Assembly: GCF_013044515.1 (NCBI RefSeq)
Contig: NZ_JABEPR010000007.1
Location: forward strand, 1 to 64,000
Source of the DNA: Sphingomonas sp. ID1715
GTDB taxonomy: Bacteria; Pseudomonadota; Alphaproteobacteria; Sphingomonadales; Sphingomonadaceae
DNA: 64,000 nt
Direction of reading: 5' to 3'
The position numbers were made by a program, and so were the translations under genes. Positions 1-7,505 of this stretch are shown piece by piece (position 1 is the stretch's first letter; every line of letters begins with the position of its first letter). The notes under the pieces are model-generated. The model worked only from the letters and a program-made list of their open reading frames with translations, made no database searches and had not been told where the DNA came from.

Positions 1-148
1 AAGTGGATATGACCTCAGCACCTGTATGCACGGGCATCGATCAATGACTTCGCCTCCACTTTTGGCGAAGCCAATCCTCGGCCAAAGCACCATCCCTCGA
101 CATGCTCGGGAGAGCCTTTGGCCGAAATCCTTTTGCGGCGGCTCTATA
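1..148 (+). other. 23S-5S internal transcribed spacer (partial)
   Basis: This stretch precedes the 5S rRNA and most likely follows a 23S gene lying left of the window. It holds no gene. Two hairpins are visible: CTTCGCC at 49-55 pairs with GGCGAAG around 64-70, and GGCCAAAG at 80-87 pairs with CTTTGGCC at 116-123. Such structures fit a transcribed, processed rRNA spacer. The 23S assignment is inferred from context only. Confidence 0.6.
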
Positions 149-280
149 GCTTGGTGGCCATAGCGTCTGTGACCCACCCGATCCCATCCCGAACTCGGAC
201 GTGAAACCAGACTGCGCCAATGGTACTATCGCTCAAGCGATGGAAGAGTAGGGCGTCGCCAGGCTTTAAAGCCGCCGCAA
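133..280 (+). other. Pre-5S processing stem
   Basis: An 11-bp inverted repeat flanks the 5S gene: TTGCGGCGGCT at 133-143 and AGCCGCCGCAA at 270-280. Pairing would loop out the whole mature 5S, as expected for an rRNA processing stem cut by an RNase III or RNase E type activity. The repeat is seen in the sequence; its role is inferred. Confidence 0.6.
149..264 (+). rRNA. rrf: 5S ribosomal RNA
   Basis: About 116 nt carrying the conserved 5S core CCCGATCCCATCCCGAACTC followed by GGACGTGAAACCAG and a 3' GAGAGTAGGG-like segment (GAAGAGTAGGGCGTC). The 5' GCTTGGTGG and 3' CCAGGC ends pair as helix I. It lies in the same orientation as the tRNA-fMet 75 bp downstream, the usual end of an alphaproteobacterial rRNA operon. 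The exact ends are inferred from helix I. Confidence 0.95.
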
Positions 281-338
281 TATCAACAAACCCATTCACA
301 TGTTCCCGCGAACCGCTTCGGCCGTTCGCCACAGTTGG

Positions 339-416
<78 letters not shown>

Positions 417-454
417 CGCGCCGGCTTGATCGCCGCGTAATCCCCAGCAGAGAT

Positions 455-616
455 TTAGGCGAGTTCGTCCTCGCGCACGCGTCCGCTCAGCTTGGCGGCG
501 GCGCCTTCCCAGTCGCCCCGGCGGACGGCGCGACGGCGGGCGATCAGCGCGATCAGGCAGAGCGCGCCGGCCGCCTGCAGCAGGCTCATTGCGTCGGGCA
601 GCGGAAGAGTGGTCAT
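455..616 (-). CDS. Small single-pass membrane protein (53 aa), unknown
   Basis: A 53-residue ORF starting MTTLPLPDAMSL and ending VREDELA. A hydrophobic segment at about residues 12-25 (LLQAAGALCLIALIA) is followed by an RRRAVRR basic cluster, giving a likely N-out/C-in single-pass topology with an acidic tail. A clean Shine-Dalgarno (AAAGGAGCG, about 8 nt before ATG) supports translation. I do not recognise a family. It stands alone between tRNA-fMet and the divergent glycine-zipper gene. Confidence 0.6.
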   Translation of the reverse strand: MTTLPLPDAMSLLQAAGALCLIALIARRRAVRRGDWEGAAAKLSGRVREDELA

Positions 617-764
617 GCAAAGCGCTCCTTTGCGGCCGTTCCTCGCACGACACGGTAAAGCGGCCCTTATCGCCGCTGGTTAATGCTCGTTGTTTTCTGT
701 TCATGAAACCGGGCCCGAGGGGCCGCGTTTCAGTGCGGGATCGCAACGACTGAAAGGATTTCCC

Positions 765-1067
765 ATGCGCAAGATGATGATCGCGCTGAGCGCTGCGGCA
801 CTGGCCGTTCCCGCCACCACCATTCCGACCGATAGTGTCGAGGCTGCATATCGCACGTGGCGCGGCAAGGACGGCCGCATCTATTGCCGCCGTCCGAACG
901 GCACGACCGGATTGATCGTCGGCGGTGCGGTGGGTGCGCTGGCTGGCCGCGCGATCGACGGCGGCCGCAATCGCACGCTCGGCACGGTGGCCGGCGCCGC
1001 CGCTGGCGCGCTGCTTGGCCGCGAGGTGCAGAGGAGCAGTGCGCGTCAGCGTTGCGTCGCGCGCTAA
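765..1067 (+). CDS. Secreted glycine-zipper (2TM) protein
   Basis: A 100-residue protein with a signal peptide of about 27 residues (MRKMMIALSAAALAVP, cleavage near VEA-AY). Next comes a YCRRPNGTTG segment, then two glycine-rich helices (LIVGGAVGALAGRAIDGG and LGTVAGAAAGALLGREV) of the 17-kDa-antigen/glycine-zipper 2TM type found in outer-envelope proteins. ATG at 765 follows a GAAAGGATT ribosome site. It is a paralogue of the gene at 25808-26287, sharing the TTGLI..GAVGAL core. Envelope location is inferred; precise function unknown. Confidence 0.8.
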   Translation: MRKMMIALSAAALAVPATTIPTDSVEAAYRTWRGKDGRIYCRRPNGTTGLIVGGAVGALAGRAIDGGRNRTLGTVAGAAAGALLGREVQRSSARQRCVAR

Positions 1068-1068
1068 T

Positions 1069-1212
1069 TCACTCGTCGCCGCCGGGGCCGTCTTCGGTCT
1101 CGGCGGCGTCTTCCTGTTTCTGAGTGCGACCAGCCCCGGCGGGCCCTTGGTCGCCATAGCCCGGCGCCGTCGACGCCGGGCTTTCCTCGTCAGATTTCGT
1201 CGTCGAGGTCAT
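1069..1212 (-). CDS. Small acidic protein (47 aa) overlapping the upstream gene
   Basis: An ORF beginning MTSTTKSDEESPASTAPG and ending in an ED-rich GPGGDE tail. Its ATG lies 23 nt inside the 3' end of the 98-aa gene at 1190-1486, in another frame, preceded by CGGAG at about 8 nt, so translational coupling is likely. It has no cysteine or membrane segment and would be disordered and soluble. I know no family. Coding status rests on the start-site context and the coupling; conservation in related genomes would settle it. Confidence 0.5.
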   Translation of the reverse strand: MTSTTKSDEESPASTAPGYGDQGPAGAGRTQKQEDAAETEDGPGGDE

Positions 1213-1486
1213 CGTTCAGCTCCGCATCGACATCGCCGTCGAGAACCTCGTTGCCGAGATCTTCCGGAGACAAAATGGACATGCCGAGCGCGTCCACCTC
1301 TTCCGGCATGATCTCGCTGGTCCGATCGTCTTCGACGAAATCCTCGCCGCGATCGCGCGCCATATCGGTCAGCACCAGGCCGTCGCTCGGACCGCCGCCT
1401 TCATATTCGTGCAGTTCGGCACGCTGCGACTCGTCGAGACCTTCCAGATCGCCATCGGTCGCTTTCGGTTGAACCCGCCCGTCCAT
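1190..1486 (-). CDS. Acidic hypothetical protein, probable general stress response target
   Basis: A 98-residue, strongly acidic protein (starts MDGRVQPKATDGDLEGL, ends in LNDDLDDEI) with no signal peptide or membrane segment. The ATG at 1486 follows a strong AAAGGAGAATGCG ribosome site. A perfect EcfG-type promoter lies about 27 nt upstream (1514-1539), suggesting induction in the general stress response. The next gene overlaps its 3' end by 23 nt. Family not recognised; the regulatory reading is firmer than any functional one. Confidence 0.75.
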   Translation of the reverse strand: MDGRVQPKATDGDLEGLDESQRAELHEYEGGGPSDGLVLTDMARDRGEDFVEDDRTSEIMPEEVDALGMSILSPEDLGNEVLDGDVDAELNDDLDDEI

Positions 1487-1513
1487 CGCATTCTCCTTTG
1501 AAGCTGCGACTGA

Positions 1514-1539
1514 AACGGCCTCGCGTGACGCTCGGTTCC
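1514..1539 (-). promoter_or_regulatory. EcfG (sigma-EcfG) general stress response promoter
   Basis: Read on the minus strand: GGAAC (1539-1535), a 17-nt spacer, then CGTT (1517-1514). This matches exactly the alphaproteobacterial EcfG consensus GGAAC-N16/17-CGTT. The distance to the ATG at 1486 leaves a short leader that contains the ribosome site. The match is seen in the sequence; sigma factor assignment is from established knowledge of the motif. Confidence 0.75.
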
Positions 1540-1690
1540 TGTCGACGTCGCCAGCCCCTCTGACCTCGCTTCGCCAAGGGACCGACGCTGTTGAAGCACG
1601 AGGTCGAAGCAAGGATCATCCCCGCATTTTGTTCGCCGTCCGGAAAAACACGGGCTTGGGCCGGTCGCGCCAGTGATCTAGAGTGGAGCC

Positions 1691-2659
1691 ATGCTCGACA
1701 CTCCGACTCCCACGCTCGACGCGCTGTCGCTTGCGACTCAATCGGCCGATCCCGACGGTTTCGCCCAGGCGTTCGGTGCCTCATTCCAGCGCTTCGGCTT
1801 TGGCGTGATCCAGGATCATGGCATCGATGCCGGCCTGATCGACCGCGCCTGGGCGCTTACCAAGGCGTTCTTCGACCTGCCGACCGAAGTGAAGGCCAAA
1901 TACCACATCCCCGGCAAGGCAGGCGCGCGGGGCTATACGCCGTTCGGGATCGAGACCGCCAAAGGCGCCACCGAGAACGACCTCAAGGAGTTCTGGCATG
2001 TCGGGCGGGAGCTGCCGGCGGGCCACCGCTATGGCGACGTCATGCCGCCCAATGTCTGGCCCGAAGAAGTGCCCGGCTTTCGCGAGACCTTCCTTGCACT
2101 CTATGCGGAGTTCGACCGCGCCGGCGCCAAGCTGCTGTCGGCAATCGCCCGCTATCTCGGCCTCGACGCGGACTGGTTCGTGACGCCTGTCCGGGACGGG
2201 AACAGCGTGATGCGGCTACTCCATTATCCGCCGGTGTCGCCCGAGGCGCCGGGCGTGCGCGCCGGGGCGCATGAGGATATCAATCTCATCACGCTGCTGC
2301 TCGGCGCGGAGGAAGCCGGGCTGCAGCTGCTCGATCGCGACGGGCGCTGGCTGTCCGTCTCGCCGCCGGAAGGCGCGATGGTCGTGAACGTGGGCGACAT
2401 GCTGCAGCGGCTGACCAACCATGTGCTGCCCTCGACGACCCACCGCGTCGTCAATCCGGCGCCGGAGCGTCGCGGGCATTCGCGTTATTCGATGCCCTTC
2501 TTCCTCCATCCCGCGCCCGATTTCGTCATCGAGACGCTGCCCGGCTGCATCACTGCGGACAATCCCAACCGCTATCCCGAGCCGCTGAGCAGCCAGGAAT
2601 ACCTGAATCGCCGGCTGCGCACGCTCGGCCTGCTCAAGGACGGCGGCACCGCCGGCTGA
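1691..2659 (+). CDS. Isopenicillin N synthase-family 2OG-Fe(II) oxygenase
   Basis: A 322-residue non-heme iron, 2-oxoglutarate-dependent dioxygenase. The N-terminal DIOX_N region (FGASFQRFGFGVIQDHGI) spans about residues 25-130. The catalytic domain carries HED (His about 193, Asp about 195), the distal His in TTHRV (about 250) and the 2OG-binding arginine in RYSMPFF (about 264). All metal and cosubstrate ligands are present, so it should be active. ATG at 1691 follows GTGGAG closely. Substrate cannot be told from sequence; it stands alone before tRNA-Gln. Confidence 0.88.
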   Translation: MLDTPTPTLDALSLATQSADPDGFAQAFGASFQRFGFGVIQDHGIDAGLIDRAWALTKAFFDLPTEVKAKYHIPGKAGARGYTPFGIETAKGATENDLKEFWHVGRELPAGHRYGDVMPPNVWPEEVPGFRETFLALYAEFDRAGAKLLSAIARYLGLDADWFVTPVRDGNSVMRLLHYPPVSPEAPGVRAGAHEDINLITLLLGAEEAGLQLLDRDGRWLSVSPPEGAMVVNVGDMLQRLTNHVLPSTTHRVVNPAPERRGHSRYSMPFFLHPAPDFVIETLPGCITADNPNRYPEPLSSQEYLNRRLRTLGLLKDGGTAG

Positions 2660-2703
2660 CGTTGACAGCGGGCGCCCGAAAACCTAGATCGCCCGCCTCT
2701 CGG

Positions 2704-2777
2704 TGCCCCGTCGTCTAAAGGTAAGACTACGGACTCTGACTCCGTCAATCGAGGTTCGAATCCTCGCGGGGCATCCA
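2704..2777 (+). tRNA. tRNA-Gln (CTG)
   Basis: A 74-nt cloverleaf. Acceptor TGCCCCG pairs with CGGGGCA, then T and an encoded CCA. The anticodon loop CTCTGAC gives anticodon CTG (codon CAG), and the T arm contains GGTTCGAATCC. It stands alone in the plus orientation. Confidence 0.95.
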
Positions 2778-2847
2778 GTGTTTCCGAAAATCCGCTTTCC
2801 TGACCCTGTCGCCCGGCTATGGTTTGTCCCACCGGTGAGGGAGACTT

Positions 2848-3216
2848 TTGGCGACGGCGTTTTTCTCGGCTTTGGCGAAGGTGCCGTGGGCGCAGGTGAT
2901 CGACCTGGCGCCGGGGCTGGTCGACAAGGCGCAGCAGCTGGCGCGCGATGTGCGCGGCGGCAGCACCACGTTGCTGATACCGGCGCAGCCCGACCCGCTC
3001 GCCGGCCTCAAGTCGGAAGTGACACGGCTGATCGAGGACAATGCCGATCTGCGGCGCGACCTGGGGCAGGCGAGCGAGTTGCTGACCGAGCTGGCGCGGA
3101 CCAACCAGTTGCTGGTGGCGAAGCTGACCTATTGGCAGCGGCTGTTCTGGTTTGTGGCTGGCGGTGCCGGTCTCGCATTGCTGATTGCCATCGCGGCGCT
3201 CGCCCGGTCTTTCTAG
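2848..3216 (+). CDS. Coiled-coil, C-terminally membrane-anchored protein, unknown
   Basis: A 122-residue protein read from a TTG start at 2848, preceded by GAGGGAGAC. The middle (about residues 50-90) is rich in leucines spaced as a coiled coil (EVTRLIEDNADLRRDLGQ). The C-terminus holds one hydrophobic helix (LFWFVAGGAGLALLIAIAAL), so it is probably a tail-anchored inner-membrane protein with a cytoplasmic coiled coil. No family recognised. It converges on the gene at 3230-3919. Confidence 0.7.
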   Translation: MATAFFSALAKVPWAQVIDLAPGLVDKAQQLARDVRGGSTTLLIPAQPDPLAGLKSEVTRLIEDNADLRRDLGQASELLTELARTNQLLVAKLTYWQRLFWFVAGGAGLALLIAIAALARSF

Positions 3217-3229
3217 CCGCGCGGAAGCG

Positions 3230-3919
3230 CTAGGCGTCCCCCGCCTCACCCCGATATTTCAGCTCGAGATACTTGCCTTGGGTAGCGAGCTTGTCGAGCT
3301 GCCCGCTGGCCAGCTGCTCGGTCATCCGGCCGAGTTCGCTTTCGACGACGCGCAAGCCCTCGACCAGTTGCGTATCCGGGCCTTGGCGGCGCAGCGGCTG
3401 CGGCACCCGCTGATAGCCGCGCACCAGTTCCGGCAGCTCCTCGCCGATCAGGCGGCGGACTTCGGCGGCGGCGGGCTCGCGTTCGTCGAGCATCTGCACG
3501 CACGGAGCGAGTCCCTCCAGGCGTACGCCGATCTGGTCGATCAGGCGATTGGCCGGGGCCGGCAAGGCGAGTCGCTGACTTTCCAGCCATTGCTCGGTGC
3601 GCGCCGGGAGCGCCTTCAATGGCACCTGCGGCAGTTCCTCTGCCTTGGCGACCGGCTCGGCGGTGAACAGGATCACGCCGACCCAGGCGAGCACTGTGGC
3701 GAGCGCCACCGCCATCACGCCGACGCCGCCGATCGGGCTGATCATGCCCCAGACCACCGCACCAACCAGGATGGCGAGCGTCACGAAGAACATGCGCCGC
3801 ATCATCCGTGCGGCGCGCGCCTTCCGCCGCTCGTGCCGGCGGCGGGCGGCCGCACGCCCTTCCGGCGAAGCCCGGCGGATCAGCTCTTCGGCCTTGGAAA
3901 TGATCAGGTCCGAGTTCAT
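3230..3919 (-). CDS. TelA-associated membrane protein, XpaC-like
   Basis: A 229-residue protein with a very basic N-terminus (RRRHERRKARAARMMRR), two adjacent membrane helices at about residues 42-87, and a soluble helical C-terminal domain. It starts 9 bp after the telA-like stop, so the two are co-transcribed. In Bacillus the TelA homologue YaaN is encoded beside XpaC, a membrane protein of comparable layout; I infer the same type of partner here. Sequence-level membership of the XpaC family is not proven. Confidence 0.65.
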   Translation of the reverse strand: MNSDLIISKAEELIRRASPEGRAAARRRHERRKARAARMMRRMFFVTLAILVGAVVWGMISPIGGVGVMAVALATVLAWVGVILFTAEPVAKAEELPQVPLKALPARTEQWLESQRLALPAPANRLIDQIGVRLEGLAPCVQMLDEREPAAAEVRRLIGEELPELVRGYQRVPQPLRRQGPDTQLVEGLRVVESELGRMTEQLASGQLDKLATQGKYLELKYRGEAGDA

Positions 3920-3928
3920 GTGCCGGTC

Positions 3929-5122
3929 TTAACCCACGTCCAAAGGCTGGAGCGGGGAGGCTTGCCCCTGCTCGGCACCTTCTGCCCGGGCGATATAGCC
4001 TCGCGATTTCTCGACCTCGTTCGACAGCGCATTGACCGTCGTCTTCATCGATTCCAGCGCCTTCACCTTGAAAGTGTCGATCGAATCCATCGTGTCATAG
4101 ACATTCTGGAACGCGCGGCTGAGCACCTCCAGGGGAATGGTCGAGGACGCTGCTTGCTCGTGGATCTGCGCGGTCTGCGTCTTCAGCAGCTTGCCGGTCG
4201 AATCGATGATGTTGGCGGTGGTCGTGTTGAGCGCGGTGATCTGCTCCAGCACCAGCCGCTGGTTGGTCAGCGCCTGCGCCACCGTGACCGCCGTGCGCAG
4301 CGCCGAGACCGTCGTGGTCGAGGCCCGATCGACACCCTTGATCAGCTCGACATTATTCTTCTTGACGAGATCGAGGGCGAGATAGCCCTGCACCGTCACC
4401 GCCATCTGGGTCAGCAGATCCTGGGTGCGCTGGCGGACATAGAAGAGCGCGGATTCGCGGATCGCCTTGGCCTTGGCGGGGTCGGTCGCGTCCAGCTCGT
4501 TCGCCTTGTCCTCCAGCTTCTGATCCAGCGTCTTCGACATGTGGATCATCTGTTCGAGCCGGCCCATCGCGGCCCAGAGCTTCTGCCGTTCGACCGTGAT
4601 CGCGGCATTGTCCATCAGCAGCTCGTCCTTGCCCTTGGCGAGGCGGCTGAGGATCGCGGCGATATGGCCTTGGGCCGAGCTATAGCTGTCGAAATAGTTG
4701 CGCAGCTTGTTGCCGAACGGGATGATGCCGAACAGCTTCTTCTTGGTGAAGAGGTCGCCGCGCGATGAGGGGTCCAGGTCCTCGATCGTCCGCCGCAGTT
4801 CCGCAAGATCGGTGCCGACGCCCGACTCCTGGTCCATCGCGCGGACCGGTCGGTCGAGGAAGCGGTTGCTCTCGCCGGCCGCCGCCTTGATCTCGCGCTG
4901 GCCGAGCGCGGTGATCGAATCGACGCGCTTGCCGAACTCGGGGCTGTTGACGTCCTGCGCGATGAGCTCGTCGACGAAGCTGTCGACGCGCTTTTCGAGT
5001 TCGGTCTTTTGTTTCTCTTCCAGCGGAACCAGGCCCGCCGCCTTTTCCGGGGCGACGACGGGAACGGGATCGGGCGGCGTGAGGACGAGGCCGCTCTCTT
5101 CGACCGTGGCGGTAGTTGCCAT
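3929..5122 (-). CDS. TelA/YceG-type toxic anion resistance protein
   Basis: A 397-residue cytoplasmic, helix-rich protein of the TelA family (tellurite and other toxic-anion or envelope-stress resistance). A disordered Pro-rich start leads into the family core with RVDSFVDELIAQDVNSPEF, LFGIIPFGNKLRNYFDSY and QTAQIHEQA motifs. ATG at 5122 is chosen because AGGAG lies 8 nt upstream. It is first gene of a two-gene unit with the membrane protein at 3230-3919. Family assignment is firm; what it protects against here is unknown. Confidence 0.88.
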   Translation of the reverse strand: MATTATVEESGLVLTPPDPVPVVAPEKAAGLVPLEEKQKTELEKRVDSFVDELIAQDVNSPEFGKRVDSITALGQREIKAAAGESNRFLDRPVRAMDQESGVGTDLAELRRTIEDLDPSSRGDLFTKKKLFGIIPFGNKLRNYFDSYSSAQGHIAAILSRLAKGKDELLMDNAAITVERQKLWAAMGRLEQMIHMSKTLDQKLEDKANELDATDPAKAKAIRESALFYVRQRTQDLLTQMAVTVQGYLALDLVKKNNVELIKGVDRASTTTVSALRTAVTVAQALTNQRLVLEQITALNTTTANIIDSTGKLLKTQTAQIHEQAASSTIPLEVLSRAFQNVYDTMDSIDTFKVKALESMKTTVNALSNEVEKSRGYIARAEGAEQGQASPLQPLDVG

Positions 5123-5230
5123 GCTTCTTACTCCTGCCCCTTGCGATGCTGAGATTAGAGGCGTGGGGCCGCCATTCAAGCCGCATTCGGCGAAGGCGGA
5201 TGGGCGTTGGTCGGCGACAAAGGGATCGGA

Positions 5231-5851
5231 ATGGCGCGTTCCGATTTATCGGAAGCGATGCTCCGGAGGCTCCTCCTGCTTCTAGCGGCCCTGGTGGCCA
5301 CGCCTGCCTTGGCCCAATCGGCGCCTGGCGCGGCCGAGTATCGCGCCTGGATGGGCAAGGGCCCGAACCGGGTGCGTGTGCGAGCCTTCGAAGCCTTTCT
5401 CCGCCGCTTCGGGGTTGCGGGGGTGCTGCCGACCCAGCAGATCCTGCGCACCGCAAGCGCGTGGCGAACTTGCGGTACCCCGTTCGAAGTGCCGCCCCCC
5501 GGCACCTGGGGCCGGATCGTGCCCAGCCTGCGCTTCATTCGCGACCAGGTCCGTCCGCGCGTGGGACCAGTCGAGGCTGTCTCGGGTTATCGCAACCCGC
5601 GTCTGAACCATTGCGCGGCCGGTGCGCCGCAGAGCGCGCATCTCGGCTTCTGGGGTGTGGACCTGGTTCCGACGACCCGCATCACCCGCCGGCAGCTCTT
5701 CTCACGGCTGTGCGCGCTACATGCGAGCGCGACCGGACGGTCGGCCGGCTTCGGGCTCGGCTTCTATACCGGCACGCGTTTTCACGTGGACACCAAATCC
5801 TGGCGGCTGTGGGGCAGCAATAACCGGAGCGGAACCTCGCCCTGCCGCTGA
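5231..5851 (+). CDS. Periplasmic M15-type (VanY/D-Ala-D-Ala-like) zinc peptidase
   Basis: About 206 residues from ATG 5231 (an alternative ATG is at 5258). A signal peptide (MLRRLLLLLAALVATPALA) is followed by the Peptidase_M15_3 fold: SGYRNPRLN, then SAHLGFWGVDL supplying zinc ligands His and Asp (about residues 136-143), and a later FHVDT histidine (about 184). This is the layout of periplasmic peptidoglycan D-Ala-D-Ala carboxypeptidases. Four cysteines may form disulphides. Converges on the lipoprotein gene at 5855-6208. Confidence 0.8.
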   Translation: MARSDLSEAMLRRLLLLLAALVATPALAQSAPGAAEYRAWMGKGPNRVRVRAFEAFLRRFGVAGVLPTQQILRTASAWRTCGTPFEVPPPGTWGRIVPSLRFIRDQVRPRVGPVEAVSGYRNPRLNHCAAGAPQSAHLGFWGVDLVPTTRITRRQLFSRLCALHASATGRSAGFGLGFYTGTRFHVDTKSWRLWGSNNRSGTSPCR

Positions 5852-5854
5852 GGC

Positions 5855-6208
5855 TCAGTGCGCCTCCGTCTTAGGCGGCGGAGTTCCCTTCTCGGCCCCG
5901 TGTGGCACCGCCTGCTTCGAAGGCGGCGTGGCGGCGGGCATGGGGGCTGCGCCCGCGGCATTGGTGGCCTGCGCTTCGCCGGCCTTGTCCATTGCCTGCT
6001 GGACCGACGATCCGGGCTGGCCGGGGGCGCCCGCAGCACCATTGTCGCGAATGGCATCTGCCTGCTGCTCTAGCACTTCGGCGGCCTCCGGCGTGCTCTG
6101 TTCGGCGGCATTGTCGAGCTTGTCGGCCTGCGCTTCGGCCTGATCGGACGCGCGGCCCGCGCAGGCGGCGAGCGAAACCAGGGCGGCGAGAATGAGGGCG
6201 TGTTTCAT
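5855..6208 (-). CDS. Small Ala/Gln-rich lipoprotein, unknown
   Basis: A 117-residue protein with a classical lipoprotein signal (MKHALILAALVSLAACAG; lipobox LAAC, Cys16). The mature part is low-complexity, rich in Ala, Gln, Glu and Pro and without hydrophobic segments, so it is a probable lipid-anchored, largely disordered envelope protein. A GGGGGG run abuts the ATG, an unusually close ribosome site. No known family. Confidence 0.75.
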   Translation of the reverse strand: MKHALILAALVSLAACAGRASDQAEAQADKLDNAAEQSTPEAAEVLEQQADAIRDNGAAGAPGQPGSSVQQAMDKAGEAQATNAAGAAPMPAATPPSKQAVPHGAEKGTPPPKTEAH

Positions 6209-6242
6209 CCCCCCTGAACGCCGCTCTGCGTGGTGGGTTGCC

Positions 6243-6446
6243 TCAGAGCAGCGTCTCGCCGCCGATTGTGCGATAGGCGATGAAGCCGGTGAGCAGCACC
6301 GACAGAGTCATCGAAAAGGCCATCAGCCCCCAGCCGAACAGGGTGAGGATGCGCGGATTGGAGCGCTCCGCCCGCTTGTTGTTGCTGATACTGGCGAGCA
6401 CGAAGCTGGCCAGGACGCCATAAGTGAACGCTGCGAACTCGAACAT
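6243..6446 (-). CDS. Small two-TM membrane protein, unknown
   Basis: 67 residues from ATG 6446 (MFEFAAFTYGVLASFVLA). Two hydrophobic helices, about residues 5-20 and 38-60, are separated by a basic hydrophilic loop (NNKRAERSNPR). The start is favoured over longer frames because the upstream residues are not hydrophobic and a G-rich stretch precedes it. Function unknown. Confidence 0.6.
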   Translation of the reverse strand: MFEFAAFTYGVLASFVLASISNNKRAERSNPRILTLFGWGLMAFSMTLSVLLTGFIAYRTIGGETLL

Positions 6447-6580
6447 GCCCGATCCGTCCCCCCGGACTGATTTCCTGACGCCTTGCCGAAGCACACCAGT
6501 CCCGGCAAGCGCCGCCCGCCGGCAAATGCGACGAGTTGAGGCAATCTAGGGAACTAAAGTAAATGTTGCGTTGCAGACAG

Positions 6581-6594
6581 TTACGCTGGCGTAA
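6581..6594. promoter_or_regulatory. Putative operator palindrome upstream of the EamA exporter
   Basis: A perfect inverted repeat TTACGC-TG-GCGTAA, about 42 bp before the exporter ATG, in a locally AT-richer stretch. Size and symmetry fit a binding site for a dimeric TetR- or GntR-type repressor. No regulator gene is adjacent, so the role is inferred from symmetry and position only. Confidence 0.35.
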
Positions 6595-6635
6595 TCAACT
6601 GTGGCATCCTACGGGTCGCGGATGGTGACCAGCCG

Positions 6636-7496
6636 ATGAGCGCAGAGTTGCTGGCGGTGCTGCTCGGCCTGTTCTCGGCCGTGACCCTGGCGTCGGCCAA
6701 TCTCGCAGTGAAGATCGGGGCGGACATTCTTGTTGGCCGGGCGATCCTGTCCTGCTCGGCAGCCCTGCTGATCGCGCCCGCCGCATTGTTCGTGCCGCTG
6801 CCCGACGGTAAGGTGATCGGCGCACTCGCGCTCGCGATGCCGGCGCACTTCTTCTACCAGATGTGCCTGGTGCAGGCGATGAGCCGCGGCGCATTGTCGC
6901 TGGTCTTCCCGGTGATGCGCGGCCTGGCGCCGCTGCTGACGGCGGCCACGGCCTGGGCCTTCCTGGGCCAGCGGCTGAATGTGATCGAGTGGCTGGCGCT
7001 GGGCGGCGCGACGGCCGCAATCATCGCCTTTGCCCTGCCGCCGCGTGGATCTCGCCTCCGCGACCATCCTGACGGTGCCGCGCTCATCTGGGCCGGCCTC
7101 ACGGCAGTGGGCGTGTCGCTCTACAACGCCACCGATGCGCGCGGCGTCCGGCTGGCGGCCGATCCGCTTACCTTCATCGTCTGGCTGTTCCTGGTGGACT
7201 GGATATGCGTGACCTCTGCGGCGCTGCTGCTGCGCCGGGGGCAGTTGCTGGCGGCGATTCGTCCGCAATGGCGCTCCGCCGTGACGGCCGGAGCCCTGTC
7301 GATCTTCTCTTTCGGCAGTTCGCTCTACGCGATGTCGCTGATCGACGCGGCGAAGGTGTCCGCTCTTCGGGAAACGTCGGTCGTGTTCGCGGCGGCCATG
7401 GGCGCGCTGCTGCTGAAGGAAGGGTTCGGTGCCCGCCGCATGGCCGCCGCCGGGGCGCTGGCGACGGCTCTCGTCGCGCTGCAATTCGCGGGGTAG
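6636..7496 (+). CDS. EamA/DMT-superfamily transporter
   Basis: 286 residues with about ten membrane helices arranged as two EamA repeats (about 1-130 and 150-285), typical of drug/metabolite exporters. Pro- and Gly-rich helix ends such as LSLVFPVMRGLAPLLTA mark the repeat. It is followed 9 bp later by the arginase-family gene, so the two form an operon and the transporter may move the substrate or product of that enzyme (inference). A palindromic possible operator lies upstream. Confidence 0.85.
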   Translation: MSAELLAVLLGLFSAVTLASANLAVKIGADILVGRAILSCSAALLIAPAALFVPLPDGKVIGALALAMPAHFFYQMCLVQAMSRGALSLVFPVMRGLAPLLTAATAWAFLGQRLNVIEWLALGGATAAIIAFALPPRGSRLRDHPDGAALIWAGLTAVGVSLYNATDARGVRLAADPLTFIVWLFLVDWICVTSAALLLRRGQLLAAIRPQWRSAVTAGALSIFSFGSSLYAMSLIDAAKVSALRETSVVFAAAMGALLLKEGFGARRMAAAGALATALVALQFAG

Positions 7497-7505
7497 GGGG
7501 GCGCC

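Noticed and set aside
6550-6572. GGAAC..CGTT resembling a second EcfG promoter
   Set aside because: The spacer is 14 nt rather than 16-17, so it does not meet the consensus.
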